From Bacteroides finegoldii DSM 17565 (GTDB lineage Bacteria; Bacteroidota; Bacteroidia; Bacteroidales; Bacteroidaceae): a DNA stretch of 64,000 nucleotides. The notes under the pieces were generated by a model. It did not search any database. It saw only the letters and a list, made by a program, of their open reading frames with translations, and had not been told where the DNA came from. Each line of letters begins with the position of its first letter. Positions within the stretch are counted from its first letter, which is position 1. Below are positions 15,401-24,931 of the stretch, in pieces. The DNA is taken from NCBI RefSeq assembly GCF_000156195.1, contig NZ_GG688317.1:62001-126000 (forward strand), read 5' to 3'. Both the position numbers and the translations under genes were made by a program.

Positions 15401-16099
15401 ATGAAGAATCTGGTAGTTTTGACGGGTGCGGGTATGAGTGCCGAGAGTGGGATTAGTACATTTCGCGATGCAGGCGGTTTGTGGGATAAATATCCTGTGG
15501 AGCAGGTGGCTACTCCTGAAGGTTATCAGCGTGACCCGGCTTTAGTGATTAATTTCTATAATGAGCGCCGGAAACAGTTGTTGGAGGTAAAGCCGAACCG
15601 TGGACATGAATTGTTGGCGGAACTGGAGAAAAACTTTCATGTAACGGTGGTGACACAGAATATCGATAACTTGCATGAACGTGCCGGGAGCAGCCGTATC
15701 GTTCATCTGCATGGCGAACTGACGAAAGTGTGTTCCAGTAGAGATCCTCATAATCCTCATTACATAAAAGAGCTGAAACCGGAAGAATATGAAGTGAAGA
15801 TGGGAGACAAGGCCGACGACGGCACTCAATTGCGACCTTTTATCGTATGGTTTGGAGAAGCTGTGCCGGAAATTGAGACAGCCATCCAATATGTGGAGAA
15901 GGCGGATATTTTCGTTATTATCGGTACGTCGCTTAATGTATATCCTGCAGCGGGGTTGCTTCATTATGTACCGGGAGGAGCAGAGGTGTATCTGATTGAT
16001 CCGAAACCGGTAGATACGCATACTTCCCGTTCGATACATGTGATTCAGAAGGGGGCTTCTGAAGGAGTGGCTGAATTGAAACAGTTATTGGGAGTTTGA
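15401..16099 (+). CDS. cobB: NAD-dependent protein deacylase (sirtuin)
   Basis: This 232-aa sirtuin removes acyl groups from lysines using NAD. Visible motifs are GAGMSAES (9-16), FRD (21-23), TQNID (85-89), catalytic His104 in HLHGE, FGE and GTSLNVYPAAG. Y53 and R56 (FYNER) fit the Y-x-x-R pair of class III sirtuins that accept succinyl or malonyl lysine. The zinc-binding region has only one Cys (residue 111) and no CxxC pair, so structural zinc seems lost. The start has AAGGAGG six bases upstream; an upstream in-frame ATG at 15305 is rejected since homology begins at MKNLVVLTGAG. Confidence 0.92.
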   Translation: MKNLVVLTGAGMSAESGISTFRDAGGLWDKYPVEQVATPEGYQRDPALVINFYNERRKQLLEVKPNRGHELLAELEKNFHVTVVTQNIDNLHERAGSSRIVHLHGELTKVCSSRDPHNPHYIKELKPEEYEVKMGDKADDGTQLRPFIVWFGEAVPEIETAIQYVEKADIFVIIGTSLNVYPAAGLLHYVPGGAEVYLIDPKPVDTHTSRSIHVIQKGASEGVAELKQLLGV

Positions 16100-16193
16100 G
16101 AATAGGCCGGATAGAATTCTATGAAATTGTACACTATTCTATAGTACATTTTCTGCAAACCTGTAATTTTGTCTTCTATAAATAATAGAACCT

Positions 16194-18587
16194 ATGAGAC
16201 ATAAACTTCTGTTTCCTTTTTTCATCTTTTTGATAGTTGCTTTACCGATTTGTAGTAAGGATTTTGTTTTGACTTCCGGTCAAACAGTTGTCATCGCTTG
16301 TAGCCCTTCTGAAGAACTGGTTGTACGAACCGCATTGGAAATGCTGGGGCGTGATATTCAGACAGTATTGTCGTCGACTACCCAAGCGAATGAGAAAACA
16401 GGTGAAATTGTGATAGGAACGGTGGGGCAGAGTGAGCTTATCAGCCGGACCGGCATAGATGTTTCTGCGCTAAAAGGCAAGAAGCAGGCTTTTCTATTAT
16501 CTGTTTCTCCGGAGGGTAAATTGATCGTAGTCGGCAGTGACAAACATGGTACGGCTTATGGAATACTCGAAATATCCCGTTTGTTAGGTGTCTCTCCCTG
16601 GGAATGGTGGGCGGACGTAACTCCGGAAAAGAAGAAACTTTTTAAGCTATCTTCTAAATTCCAAAGTCTTCAGGCTCCTTCGGTGGAATATCGGGGTATA
16701 TTTATTAATGATGAAGACTGGGGCTTGATGCCATGGAGCAGTCGGACCTATGAACCTTCAAAAGTGAAAGGTGAGATAGGCCCGCGTACCAACGAGCGTA
16801 TTTTTGAACTCTTACTTCGTCTGCGTGCCAACACCTATTGGCCTGCAATGCACGAATGTACACTTCCTTTCTTCCTGACCAAAGGCAATCGGGAAGCTGC
16901 CAAGAAATATGGAATCTTCATCGGTGCTTCCCATTGCGAACCGATGGCTTGCAGCGCTGCCGGCGAGTGGAAACGAAGAGGGGAAGGGGCTTATGATTAT
17001 GTGAATAATGCTCCGGCTGTTTACAAATTCTGGGAAGACCGTGTAAAAGAGGTGGCAGATCAGGAAATACTCTATACGTTGGGTATGCGTGGTGTACACG
17101 ATGGCAAGATGCAGGGAGCGAAGACGGTGGAAGAACAGAAGGCCGTAATAGATCGTGTGTTTGCAGATCAACGCGGGTTGATTGAAAAATATGTTGATAA
17201 GGATGTAACTAAAGTCCCGCAGGTTTTTATCCCTTATAAAGAGGTACTCGACATTTATCATGCCGGATTACAGGTGCCCGATGATGTAACATTGATGTGG
17301 TGTGACGATAACTATGGCTATATCCGCCATTTTCCTACGGCCAAAGAATGCGCACGTAAAGGAGGGAATGGAGTCTATTATCATGTTTCTTATTGGGGAC
17401 GTCCGCACGACCATCTCTGGTTGAGTACGATGAGCCCGTATCTGATTTTCCAACAAATGAAGTTGGCTTACGATCGAGACATACAGAAGATGTGGATACT
17501 GAATGTCGGAGATATCAAGCCTGCCGAGTATCAGATAGAGTTGTTTATGGATATGGCCTGGAATATAGAAGCTGTGGCCTCGGAAGGAGTGACCTCTCAT
17601 CTGAAACACTGGCTGGAACGGGAATTGGGAGCTTTGTGCGCAAAGGCGGTATTACCTGTGATGCAGGAACACTATCGTCTGGCCCATATTCGTAAACCTG
17701 AATTTATGGGAAATACGAGGGAAGAGGAGAAAGATCCTGTTTATCGTGTTGTCAAAGATCTTCCATGGAGTGAAAAAGAAATCAACGGACGTTTGCAGGC
17801 TTATGATAAATTGTCGGAGGCAGTGGAACGGGCAGCTTCGAAAATCCCATCCGGCAGACAAAGTGCCTATTTTGAATTGGTGAAATACCCGGTGCAAGCT
17901 GCTACACAGATGAACCGGAAATTGCTATATGCCCAATTAGCCCGCCACGGAAAAGCGGACTGGGAGAAAAGTGATCTTGCCTATGACAGCATTGTAGTAT
18001 TGACAAAACAGTATAACTCACTGGAAGATGGAAAGTGGAACCGCATGATGGATTTCCAACCCCGAAAACTCCACGTATTCAATCGCGTGGAAAGAAAAAC
18101 GGCTACTTCTCCGATGATGAAAGAGCGTGTAGCTATCTATAAATGGAACGGATTGGATGGGAAAAATATCCCGAATGGTAAGAATACATTGAATGCACGG
18201 AAAGGAACTTCTGCTATTTGTGAGGGTCTGGGATATGAAAGCAAAGCGACAGGCATTGACAAGGGAGATGCACTGATGTTCTCTTTTGACAACAGGAAAA
18301 CAGACTCGGTAGAGGTTGACATCCGCTTATTGCCTAATCATCCTGTGGGAGGAGATCAACTACGTTTCTCAATATCGTTAGACGATGCAGAGCCTGAAGT
18401 GATCTCTTATGAAACGAAAGGACGGAGTGAAGAATGGAAAGAGAACGTGCTGCGCAATCAAGCCATTCGAACAGTTCGACTTCCGATATCTGGAAAGAAG
18501 TCCCACAAATTGGTAATCAAGGCATTGGACGAAGGAGTGATATTAGACCAGGTAATGCTTTATATGCCTTCGCCTATTGGTGAGTAA
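16194..18587 (+). CDS. GH115 glycoside hydrolase (xylan alpha-glucuronidase family)
   Basis: The 797-aa secreted protein has a signal peptide (about residues 1-21) and an N-terminal GH20-like alpha/beta domain. The GH115 catalytic barrel begins near residue 155 (VEYRGIFINDEDWGL) and includes NTYWPAMHE, IGASHCEPMACSAAGEW, LMWCDDNYGYIRHFP and YWGRPHDHLWL. Characterized GH115 enzymes remove (4-O-methyl-)glucuronic acid from glucuronoxylan, including from internal residues. It ends with a beta domain around residues 650-797. It is slightly short for the family. No SusC/D genes are adjacent and the stop overlaps the convergent glycosyltransferase gene by 14 bp. Confidence 0.9.
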   Translation: MRHKLLFPFFIFLIVALPICSKDFVLTSGQTVVIACSPSEELVVRTALEMLGRDIQTVLSSTTQANEKTGEIVIGTVGQSELISRTGIDVSALKGKKQAFLLSVSPEGKLIVVGSDKHGTAYGILEISRLLGVSPWEWWADVTPEKKKLFKLSSKFQSLQAPSVEYRGIFINDEDWGLMPWSSRTYEPSKVKGEIGPRTNERIFELLLRLRANTYWPAMHECTLPFFLTKGNREAAKKYGIFIGASHCEPMACSAAGEWKRRGEGAYDYVNNAPAVYKFWEDRVKEVADQEILYTLGMRGVHDGKMQGAKTVEEQKAVIDRVFADQRGLIEKYVDKDVTKVPQVFIPYKEVLDIYHAGLQVPDDVTLMWCDDNYGYIRHFPTAKECARKGGNGVYYHVSYWGRPHDHLWLSTMSPYLIFQQMKLAYDRDIQKMWILNVGDIKPAEYQIELFMDMAWNIEAVASEGVTSHLKHWLERELGALCAKAVLPVMQEHYRLAHIRKPEFMGNTREEEKDPVYRVVKDLPWSEKEINGRLQAYDKLSEAVERAASKIPSGRQSAYFELVKYPVQAATQMNRKLLYAQLARHGKADWEKSDLAYDSIVVLTKQYNSLEDGKWNRMMDFQPRKLHVFNRVERKTATSPMMKERVAIYKWNGLDGKNIPNGKNTLNARKGTSAICEGLGYESKATGIDKGDALMFSFDNRKTDSVEVDIRLLPNHPVGGDQLRFSISLDDAEPEVISYETKGRSEEWKENVLRNQAIRTVRLPISGKKSHKLVIKALDEGVILDQVMLYMPSPIGE

Positions 18588-19323
18588 CTGCACGGATCAC
18601 GAACCATACATGATGTATCGTGGTACTGATCCATCCATAATGCTCTGCCATAATGCGGAATCTCTCTTTGAGGGATGCTTTCCGGTTCCGGGTGGTCATG
18701 CCCTCGTCCAAATAGTCAATGATTGTCAGGTGAGTGTTGTGAAGGGTATGCGCTTTCTTCATGATGCGGATGCACCAGTCGAAGTCAGCGGAGAAGCGGT
18801 ACTGCAAATCATACGGCTCTACCAACGTGTGGCGGGGGAAGAATGCCTGATGGCAGACCAACATCCCTTGTTTAAAGCTTTTCCACGTTAAAGTTTCCGG
18901 AGCGGATAGCCTGCGCATACGTAGGAAATGACCGTTCTTGTCTACGATGGCGGTTTCTCCATAAAGCACATCGGGAAGTTCGTTGCCGATGATGGTATGT
19001 ACCATTTGCTGTAATGTATTATCTTCGTGGAAGCAGTCGCCTGCGTTCAGAAAGCAAAGGTAATCACCGGTGGCAAGAGAGATTCCTTTATTCATGGCGT
19101 CATATAATCCTTTGTCCGGCTCGCTGACGACAGTGTGTATCCGCGAACGGTACCGTTCGATGATGGATAAGGTCTTATCTTCAGATCCCCCGTCTACGAT
19201 AATATATTCGACGTGATGATAGGTTTGTGAGATGACACTTAGAATGGTGTCCTCCAATACCTTCTCAGCGTTGTATGTTACCGTGATGATTGAGAATTTC
19301 GGGGTGGGATGGACGCTATGCAT
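18574..19323 (-). CDS. Family 2 glycosyltransferase
   Basis: This 249-aa GT-A enzyme has the classic GT2 start FSIITVTYNAEKVLEDTILSV near residue 9, YIIVDGGSEDKT, and a DxD-like region in KGISLATGDYLCFLNAGD. It resembles WcaA/WcaE-type transferases that add one sugar to a lipid-linked glycan. It is the last gene of the minus-strand glycan cluster, and its start overlaps the stop of the preceding gene by 8 bp, indicating coupled translation. Donor and acceptor are unknown. Confidence 0.9.
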   Translation of the reverse strand: MHSVHPTPKFSIITVTYNAEKVLEDTILSVISQTYHHVEYIIVDGGSEDKTLSIIERYRSRIHTVVSEPDKGLYDAMNKGISLATGDYLCFLNAGDCFHEDNTLQQMVHTIIGNELPDVLYGETAIVDKNGHFLRMRRLSAPETLTWKSFKQGMLVCHQAFFPRHTLVEPYDLQYRFSADFDWCIRIMKKAHTLHNTHLTIIDYLDEGMTTRNRKASLKERFRIMAEHYGWISTTIHHVWFVIRAVTHQ

Positions 19324-20581
19324 ATTTTCCTGTTATTTTGTTATAGATATCCGTATATCTTTTGGCAACGATACTCTCCGAATAGTTGCCCAATACCTTG
19401 CGGCGGGCTTGTTCTGAGAGTTCGCTGTATTCCGGTTCTGTCAATATCCAATGAATGCCGTTGGCAAAATCTTCCGAAGACTTGTATTGTGCCACGTAGC
19501 CATTGTGCAGATGGTCTATCATTTCGGGAATGCCGCCTACATTGAACCCTACGCACGGCACTCCGCATGCCATCGCTTCCATAATCATGTTGGGCAGATT
19601 CTCTTCCAGCGACGGGATGGCGAAAATATCTACTGAGTTGTATATATTCACTAATTCATGCTCATTCTTGATGTAAGGAAGTGAGTGTACACGAAAGGGA
19701 AGCAGAGCCTGTAACTGTTGGGATTGGTTGCCGAATGCAACTACCTCCAATGAATCTTTCCATTCCGGATGCTTTTCTGCCAGCATTTTGCAGGACTCAA
19801 TTAAATATTCGACTCCTTTCCGCTTATCGGTAATCTTTACCGAACCGAACAGAATTAGTTTTTTGTTTTGCGGCAACATACATTTCGTACGTGCCTCCTC
19901 CTTCTTTTGTGGTTTGAAGAGATTCGTGTTAATGGCGTTCGGAATATTGACAATCTCTTTTCCTGCAAGCAATGCACTACTTTGTGCTTGTTCTTTCAGC
20001 CAATGACTGCAAGTGACGAAATGAATCGGGGCATGAGCATAAAGTTCTTGTTTGTTGCGGAAAGTGCGATATGACAGATCCTTCCGGCCTCCTTCCTTAT
20101 ATATATAGGGGCAGTGATGGCATTCCTTCTGGTATTTGGTACATTCCCGTGCATAGTGGCAGATACCGGTACAAGGCCACATATCATGCATTGTCCATAC
20201 TACAGGCTTGCCGGATGACAATATCTTTCGGATATCTTTCAATGAGAGCATTCCCTGATTGACCCAGTGAAGGTGGATGACATCCGCCTGACGGAACTCC
20301 GGAAGTGACGTAATGTCCGTGCCGGTATTCGCTATATCTACATCAAACATATGATTCCGGTGAAAACGGTTGGCACTCCAGATGACAAGACGTTCCCACA
20401 TGAATTTCCATACTTGCAACCAGCTTCTGTTCAACCCGACAACACTAATCTGGTCGGTCTGTTTGTCACGTACCAACATTTTAGCTTTGATACCGTTGTT
20501 TTTCAGCGATTCCATCAGACGGCTTGCCGCAACGGCCGGACCGCCCATCTTCTCAGAAGTATTAATAATCAGTATTCTCAT
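19316..20581 (-). CDS. GT4 family glycosyltransferase (tandem paralogue 1)
   Basis: The 421-aa GT-B protein begins with a Rossmann strand (MRILIINTSEKMGGPAVAAS). It has the GT4 donor-site features GSVKITDKRKGVEYLIES, a SLEENLPNMIMEAMACGVP loop with the E-x7-E pattern, and VGGIPE. It is clearly related along its full length to the next gene upstream (20585-21856); both share IHLHW(V/I)NQGMLSL and VVWTMHDMW(P/E)CT. A Cys-rich patch (ECTKYQKECHHCPY) lies near residue 155. It is 3 bp from that paralogue, in one operon. Confidence 0.9.
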   Translation of the reverse strand: MRILIINTSEKMGGPAVAASRLMESLKNNGIKAKMLVRDKQTDQISVVGLNRSWLQVWKFMWERLVIWSANRFHRNHMFDVDIANTGTDITSLPEFRQADVIHLHWVNQGMLSLKDIRKILSSGKPVVWTMHDMWPCTGICHYARECTKYQKECHHCPYIYKEGGRKDLSYRTFRNKQELYAHAPIHFVTCSHWLKEQAQSSALLAGKEIVNIPNAINTNLFKPQKKEEARTKCMLPQNKKLILFGSVKITDKRKGVEYLIESCKMLAEKHPEWKDSLEVVAFGNQSQQLQALLPFRVHSLPYIKNEHELVNIYNSVDIFAIPSLEENLPNMIMEAMACGVPCVGFNVGGIPEMIDHLHNGYVAQYKSSEDFANGIHWILTEPEYSELSEQARRKVLGNYSESIVAKRYTDIYNKITGKYA

Positions 20582-20584
20582 TTT

Positions 20585-21856
20585 CTAAAGTTTGCTTGCC
20601 AACAGGCTTGTATACAGATTGATATATTGTCCGGCTACCACCTTGCCCGAATATTTAGTCATTACTTCGTTTCTCATTGCTTCCGGTGACACCCGTTCTT
20701 TCCCTTCGGTAAGTCCCCATTTTATTCCGTCGGCCAGACTTTCCGCCGACTGATAGTCAGCTAAGTATCCATTCTCCTTATGGCGGATGATGTCTGCTTG
20801 TCCGCTGTTGCCGAACGAAACAGGCAGGCAACCGCAAGACTGGGCTTCAATCAGTGTTTGTCCGAAGGTTTCGTAGAGCGAGGCGGACACTGCGACATCG
20901 GCTGCCGAATAGATTTGAGAAAGCTCCTCCGCTTGGCTTACCCAGCCCATGTAGGTATGACTGACCGGAATAGACGGGAGCACCTGCAGGGGGTATTTGA
21001 TTCTTCCGAATAGTAGGAGGTGCAACTCTTTACTCCGAAAGTCTTTTCGTCGGATTAAAAGGCGAATGGCCTCCATCAACGTTGGGAATCCTTTTATCGG
21101 ATCATCAATACGGGCAGCCCCGAACACGATAATCCGTTTGTCAGGAAGAGATAATGCTTGTCGGCATTCTACTTTATTAAGTATCCGGAAGTTGCTCAGT
21201 GAAAGCGTATTCGGTATCACTGTGACCGGCTTTCCTTTGAGTAGTGTGCTTTGGCGTACTTGTGAGGCGAGCCAATTACTTACTGTAACGATATTTATTC
21301 TTGCCGGAGAGAGTATGCTCTGTTTTTTCTTGAAGACGCGGTGAGACAAGTCGTTGTTCCCGGGAAAACGGAGAAAGTGGCAGTTTCCGCATTCGTTTTT
21401 GAATGATTCGCAAGAGTAGGAATAATGGCAGATGGAGGTACATTCCCACATGTCATGCATCGTCCAAACAACAGGTTTGCCGGAGGTGATGACTTGTTGA
21501 ATATTGTGCAAGGACAGCATGCCCTGATTGATCCAATGCAAGTGAATGATATCTGCCTCTTTGAAAACCGGAAGCCGGGTGACATCGAACCCCGTATTGG
21601 CAATGGATATCCTAAAAAGATTCTTCCGGCTGAAAAGATTATTTGCCCAAATAATGAGACGTTCCCAGATAAACGTGAACTTTCTTTGCCAAGACTTACC
21701 GACGGTATGTACTTTATCGGAGTGGCTCGTTTTGTGCAGTACCAACATCCCGGTGTCTATTCCGGCACCGTTGAGCGATTCCATCAGACGGTTTGCTGCG
21801 ATAGCCGCACCGCCCATTCGTTCTGAAGTATTGATGATTAGTACTCTCATGCGCAT
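20585..21856 (-). CDS. GT4 family glycosyltransferase (tandem paralogue 2)
   Basis: This 423-aa GT-B enzyme has an N-terminal MRVLIINTSERMGG strand, the shared acceptor-side IHLHWINQGMLSL and TMHDMWECT motifs, and a C-terminal donor-binding region with ASLYETFGQTLIEAQSCG, the typical GT4 E-x7-E. A Cys cluster (SCESFKNECGNCHF) matches that of the neighbour. The first codons read MRMRVL, so translation may begin at 21856 or 21850. Two sequential similar linkages, or a duplicated enzyme with a changed donor, would explain the pair. Confidence 0.9.
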   Translation of the reverse strand: MRMRVLIINTSERMGGAAIAANRLMESLNGAGIDTGMLVLHKTSHSDKVHTVGKSWQRKFTFIWERLIIWANNLFSRKNLFRISIANTGFDVTRLPVFKEADIIHLHWINQGMLSLHNIQQVITSGKPVVWTMHDMWECTSICHYSYSCESFKNECGNCHFLRFPGNNDLSHRVFKKKQSILSPARINIVTVSNWLASQVRQSTLLKGKPVTVIPNTLSLSNFRILNKVECRQALSLPDKRIIVFGAARIDDPIKGFPTLMEAIRLLIRRKDFRSKELHLLLFGRIKYPLQVLPSIPVSHTYMGWVSQAEELSQIYSAADVAVSASLYETFGQTLIEAQSCGCLPVSFGNSGQADIIRHKENGYLADYQSAESLADGIKWGLTEGKERVSPEAMRNEVMTKYSGKVVAGQYINLYTSLLASKL

Positions 21857-21892
21857 AAAAGTTTATGCAAATGTACGCTTTTCGTTGCAAAT

Positions 21893-22978
21893 CTATGGTT
21901 GCTTGCGATAAGTTTTTACCGTAGTAGTTAAGATTTGCGATAATTCGCGGCTGTAATGTTCTAAATTATATTCCCGTTCTGCCAGTTTCCGACCGTTGGC
22001 TCCCATTTGCTGTGCTTCTTCAGGATGGGTGTAGAGGTAACGGATGGCTTGTTTCCATCCTTCCGTATCATTATAGTCTACATAGATACCTGCTCTTTCT
22101 TTTTCAATGTCCATTTGAAATTTAGGATTACGTGAGCAAATCACCGGGAGTCCTAATGCAAAAGCTTCTACCAGTGTGGTGAGTCCCACGGTGTAGGGGT
22201 TGTCAAGGCAGCAGATGACTACTACTTTTGAATGTGCTACTTCTGTGGCGAGCTTGTGTGGGATGATACCGCCCGTGAAATGTATCCGTATGTTGGTATA
22301 TGGTATATATTTTTTTAGTAAAAGCTCATAGTTCTTGTCTCCGGCGGCAGGTGTGGTAAACACATCAAGGGGAAGCCCTGTTTCGGCAAATGCTTTTAGC
22401 AAGGTGGTGAAGTCACGATTCTCTTTCCCAGTAGTGATAAACGTCTTTTCTGGTTCTTCTTCGTTTGCGGTTGGAAGGTGCTGTCTCAGATAGTCATAGA
22501 AATCAAGGTCGGCTCCCCAATGTATAAGGTGCAACTGACCGGCGTTGACTTTGCCTGATTTTAAAGAGTCCTCAATTAACGTCTGACTGAAAAAGAACAT
22601 TTGATCGATACCTCTATAATAAAAGCGGGAAATCAAATTCTTCAGTTTGTTGGAGTTTCGGACTACGGCTTGATGGTGCCAGATAGCAATGGGTTTGCGG
22701 TACAATCCGAACGCACGTAAGAAGATAATAAGCTCTAGTCCGTAAAAGGAGGTACCATACAAAAGGTCATACGGTTCTTTGCAACGTATGATTTCAAAGA
22801 AATTGTAGAGTGAGAACCGTATACGGGATGCGAAATGACGGTAATGGTGGAGTATCGGGTGAATACCGTGTTTACTGAAATGAGTGAGCCCATATAATAT
22901 ATGTCCGGGGTGTAAATGGTTCTTCCATTCGTCCAATGCTTCTTGTATGGGGCGTGTGTGATAATAGTATATTTTCAT
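21893..22978 (-). CDS. GT4-like glycosyltransferase
   Basis: The 361-aa protein has a GT-B layout. The N-terminal part contains PYDLLYGTSFYGLELI and IAIWHHQAVVR; the C-terminal half has FITTGKENRDFTTLLKAF and a VGLTTLVEAFALGLPVICSR donor-binding loop. The start overlaps the stop of the gene upstream by 4 bp, so it is translationally coupled to it. The acceptor sugar is unknown. It is a looser member of the family than the two downstream paralogues. Confidence 0.85.
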   Translation of the reverse strand: MKIYYYHTRPIQEALDEWKNHLHPGHILYGLTHFSKHGIHPILHHYRHFASRIRFSLYNFFEIIRCKEPYDLLYGTSFYGLELIIFLRAFGLYRKPIAIWHHQAVVRNSNKLKNLISRFYYRGIDQMFFFSQTLIEDSLKSGKVNAGQLHLIHWGADLDFYDYLRQHLPTANEEEPEKTFITTGKENRDFTTLLKAFAETGLPLDVFTTPAAGDKNYELLLKKYIPYTNIRIHFTGGIIPHKLATEVAHSKVVVICCLDNPYTVGLTTLVEAFALGLPVICSRNPKFQMDIEKERAGIYVDYNDTEGWKQAIRYLYTHPEEAQQMGANGRKLAEREYNLEHYSRELSQILTTTVKTYRKQP

Positions 22979-23889
22979 GCGCCGAAGTCTCCTTTCAAGG
23001 TACGTTTAATTCGTCGAATCGCTTTGGCCATAAAGCAATTTGTGCGGTGGTAATAGCGTGCGAATGCTTCTCTAGCTTTTTCATTTTCTTCTATTGGCGA
23101 CCATTTTTCTATTGGGAGCGGTTTCATCCATAAGGTGGAACTGTATAAACCTCCACCACCGCAGTTGGTGCCGCTTCCATCGAAACCGATGTTCTGAATA
23201 AGTGAACGTCCGGTGTTTAACGAGAGGATATCTGCTAAAAACAGGCTGGCATTCCAGCGGATGGCCCATGAATTGTTTTTTCCCTCGATTTGGCGCCTCA
23301 GCATTCGCGTGAAAGGATAATTCCCGTTGAGGTCAAATCTCCGTGTGAGGTTACGTTCTTCCAATTGGCGGAGCAGCTCTTTCCCGTCGGGATTGAAATA
23401 TTTCCATGCTCTGTCCCAAGTAGCCCACCCCCAACTTCCGGTAAACTTGATAAGAAATGTATCGGGTAGGGAAGGGTCGTTGGTGAAATCACAAGCTTGT
23501 ATGTGACCGACGCGTGGCTCGTCTTTGTAAGTCTCAAGTGCATCGTTCATAAATTGTAGGAAGTAAGGTGCTGTAATCAAGTCGTCTTCCATTACGATAA
23601 CCCGCCCGAAGCGGTTGACTTGTGTGGTAACTCCGTCAATGATATTACGCGCAAGTCCCCAGTTCTTTTCCCGTTCGATGAGGGTAATGCTCTTAAATCC
23701 TGTTATCTTATGGATATAGTTGCGGACTTCAGCTACAGCTGCCTCGTCTGTGTCCTTGCGGGCTGCATCGGAATAGATGTAGAGCTTACTTTCGGCAGCG
23801 AGTGTGTTGTTTTGAAGTGTCTCCATCGTTTGTTTTAAATGTTCCGGACGATTGTACACGAACAGCAATATGGGAGCGTATTTTGTCAT
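22975..23889 (-). CDS. GT2-like glycosyltransferase (GT-A fold)
   Basis: This 304-aa protein begins APILLFVYNRPEHLKQTMETL and has LYIYSDAARK followed by VIVMEDDLITAPYFLQFMN, an EDD metal/nucleotide motif as in GNT-I-like and sugar-nucleotide-dependent GT-A enzymes. GSWGWATWDRAW is a conserved segment of this subgroup. It lies within the compact minus-strand cluster (4 bp overlap downstream, 4 bp gap upstream). The donor cannot be assigned. Confidence 0.87.
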   Translation of the reverse strand: MTKYAPILLFVYNRPEHLKQTMETLQNNTLAAESKLYIYSDAARKDTDEAAVAEVRNYIHKITGFKSITLIEREKNWGLARNIIDGVTTQVNRFGRVIVMEDDLITAPYFLQFMNDALETYKDEPRVGHIQACDFTNDPSLPDTFLIKFTGSWGWATWDRAWKYFNPDGKELLRQLEERNLTRRFDLNGNYPFTRMLRRQIEGKNNSWAIRWNASLFLADILSLNTGRSLIQNIGFDGSGTNCGGGGLYSSTLWMKPLPIEKWSPIEENEKAREAFARYYHRTNCFMAKAIRRIKRTLKGDFGA

Positions 23890-23893
23890 TATG

Positions 23894-24919
23894 TTATTTG
23901 GTTTTTGTTACTAGTTCAATAATTTTGCTGCCGAAGTACTGCCAAGCGTTTTCATCGAGAAATTGCCTATATCCAACTAGTGAGGCTTTTTCTTTTTTAT
24001 AGTCTGAGAGGATGACGGCAATATCATCCAGACTTTTAAATGTGTGGACGTTTAATAGACTGTTGTGGCTGTAATCGATGAATGATCCGGTGGCTGGTCC
24101 TATTACCTTTGCCCCGAAAGAAAGGGAATCCATTAATACTCCCGAACTTAATACAGAATCGGGACAGTAAGGAATGAGTACAAAACGGGAGCAGGCTACG
24201 TAATTACTTAGCTTTTCAAACGATGGACTTTCAGGGATGATTTTGACATAATCAGGTGCTTTGTCCTGCAATTCTTTCAACAAAGAGGCGGAGGCACATC
24301 GTCCGATAATGCAGACATTGGGGTGTTGCTCCGGATGGTTACGTAGGTATGAAAGATATTCATGTATACCTTTATAGCGTGAGATAGTACCCCATATCAG
24401 CAAATCATAAAGAATATTATTCTCGGCAGGTAACTGTCGGGGAAGTCGATTGATGGTAGGATGGTGCAGAAAATGAACTTTTCCGCTGGCTTGCGGATAT
24501 CTCTGCCGGATGATTTCCAGCCCTTCGGTAGCGTGTGTAAGTATTAAATCCGCTTTCCGGACGATGAAACGCATGAGGAATTTTTTCATGCCTGTATACC
24601 CGTCATTGTGTGGTTTTTTGTTGTGCAGTACCCATACGATTTTCTTCTTTGCCAATTTGAGTACTGTTACGAAACAGATTGCCGTGACAGTTTGTAAAAG
24701 TCCGTATTTGAAATCAGGAATACTTTCAAACCAATTGAAGATAATCACGTCTCCCCATCGTTTGGGAGGCAATATGCTAAGAAGCGGGTTTCGGTGTGGA
24801 GGATTGATAACAGTACTTTCTCCTTCACGGTTCAAGGAAGCGATGAAATTCTCTATATAGGGATTGTTTTTTTCGTTAGGGTTTTGCCTTAAACGCGGAA
24901 ATACAGTAAATGTTATCAT
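23894..24919 (-). CDS. GT-B glycosyltransferase
   Basis: The 341-aa protein starts MITFTVFPRLRQNPNEKNNPY and has WVLHNKKPHN near residue 98, LILTHATEGLEIIR, LLIWGTISRYKGIHEYL and a VLSSGVLMDSLSFGAKVIGP donor loop. These features place it in the GT4/GumK-like group that adds sugars to membrane-linked glycans. The spacing to the genes on either side (4 and 12 bp) shows operon membership. The specific linkage is unknown. Confidence 0.83.
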   Translation of the reverse strand: MITFTVFPRLRQNPNEKNNPYIENFIASLNREGESTVINPPHRNPLLSILPPKRWGDVIIFNWFESIPDFKYGLLQTVTAICFVTVLKLAKKKIVWVLHNKKPHNDGYTGMKKFLMRFIVRKADLILTHATEGLEIIRQRYPQASGKVHFLHHPTINRLPRQLPAENNILYDLLIWGTISRYKGIHEYLSYLRNHPEQHPNVCIIGRCASASLLKELQDKAPDYVKIIPESPSFEKLSNYVACSRFVLIPYCPDSVLSSGVLMDSLSFGAKVIGPATGSFIDYSHNSLLNVHTFKSLDDIAVILSDYKKEKASLVGYRQFLDENAWQYFGSKIIELVTKTK

Positions 24920-24931
24920 ATTCCTAAGTCA

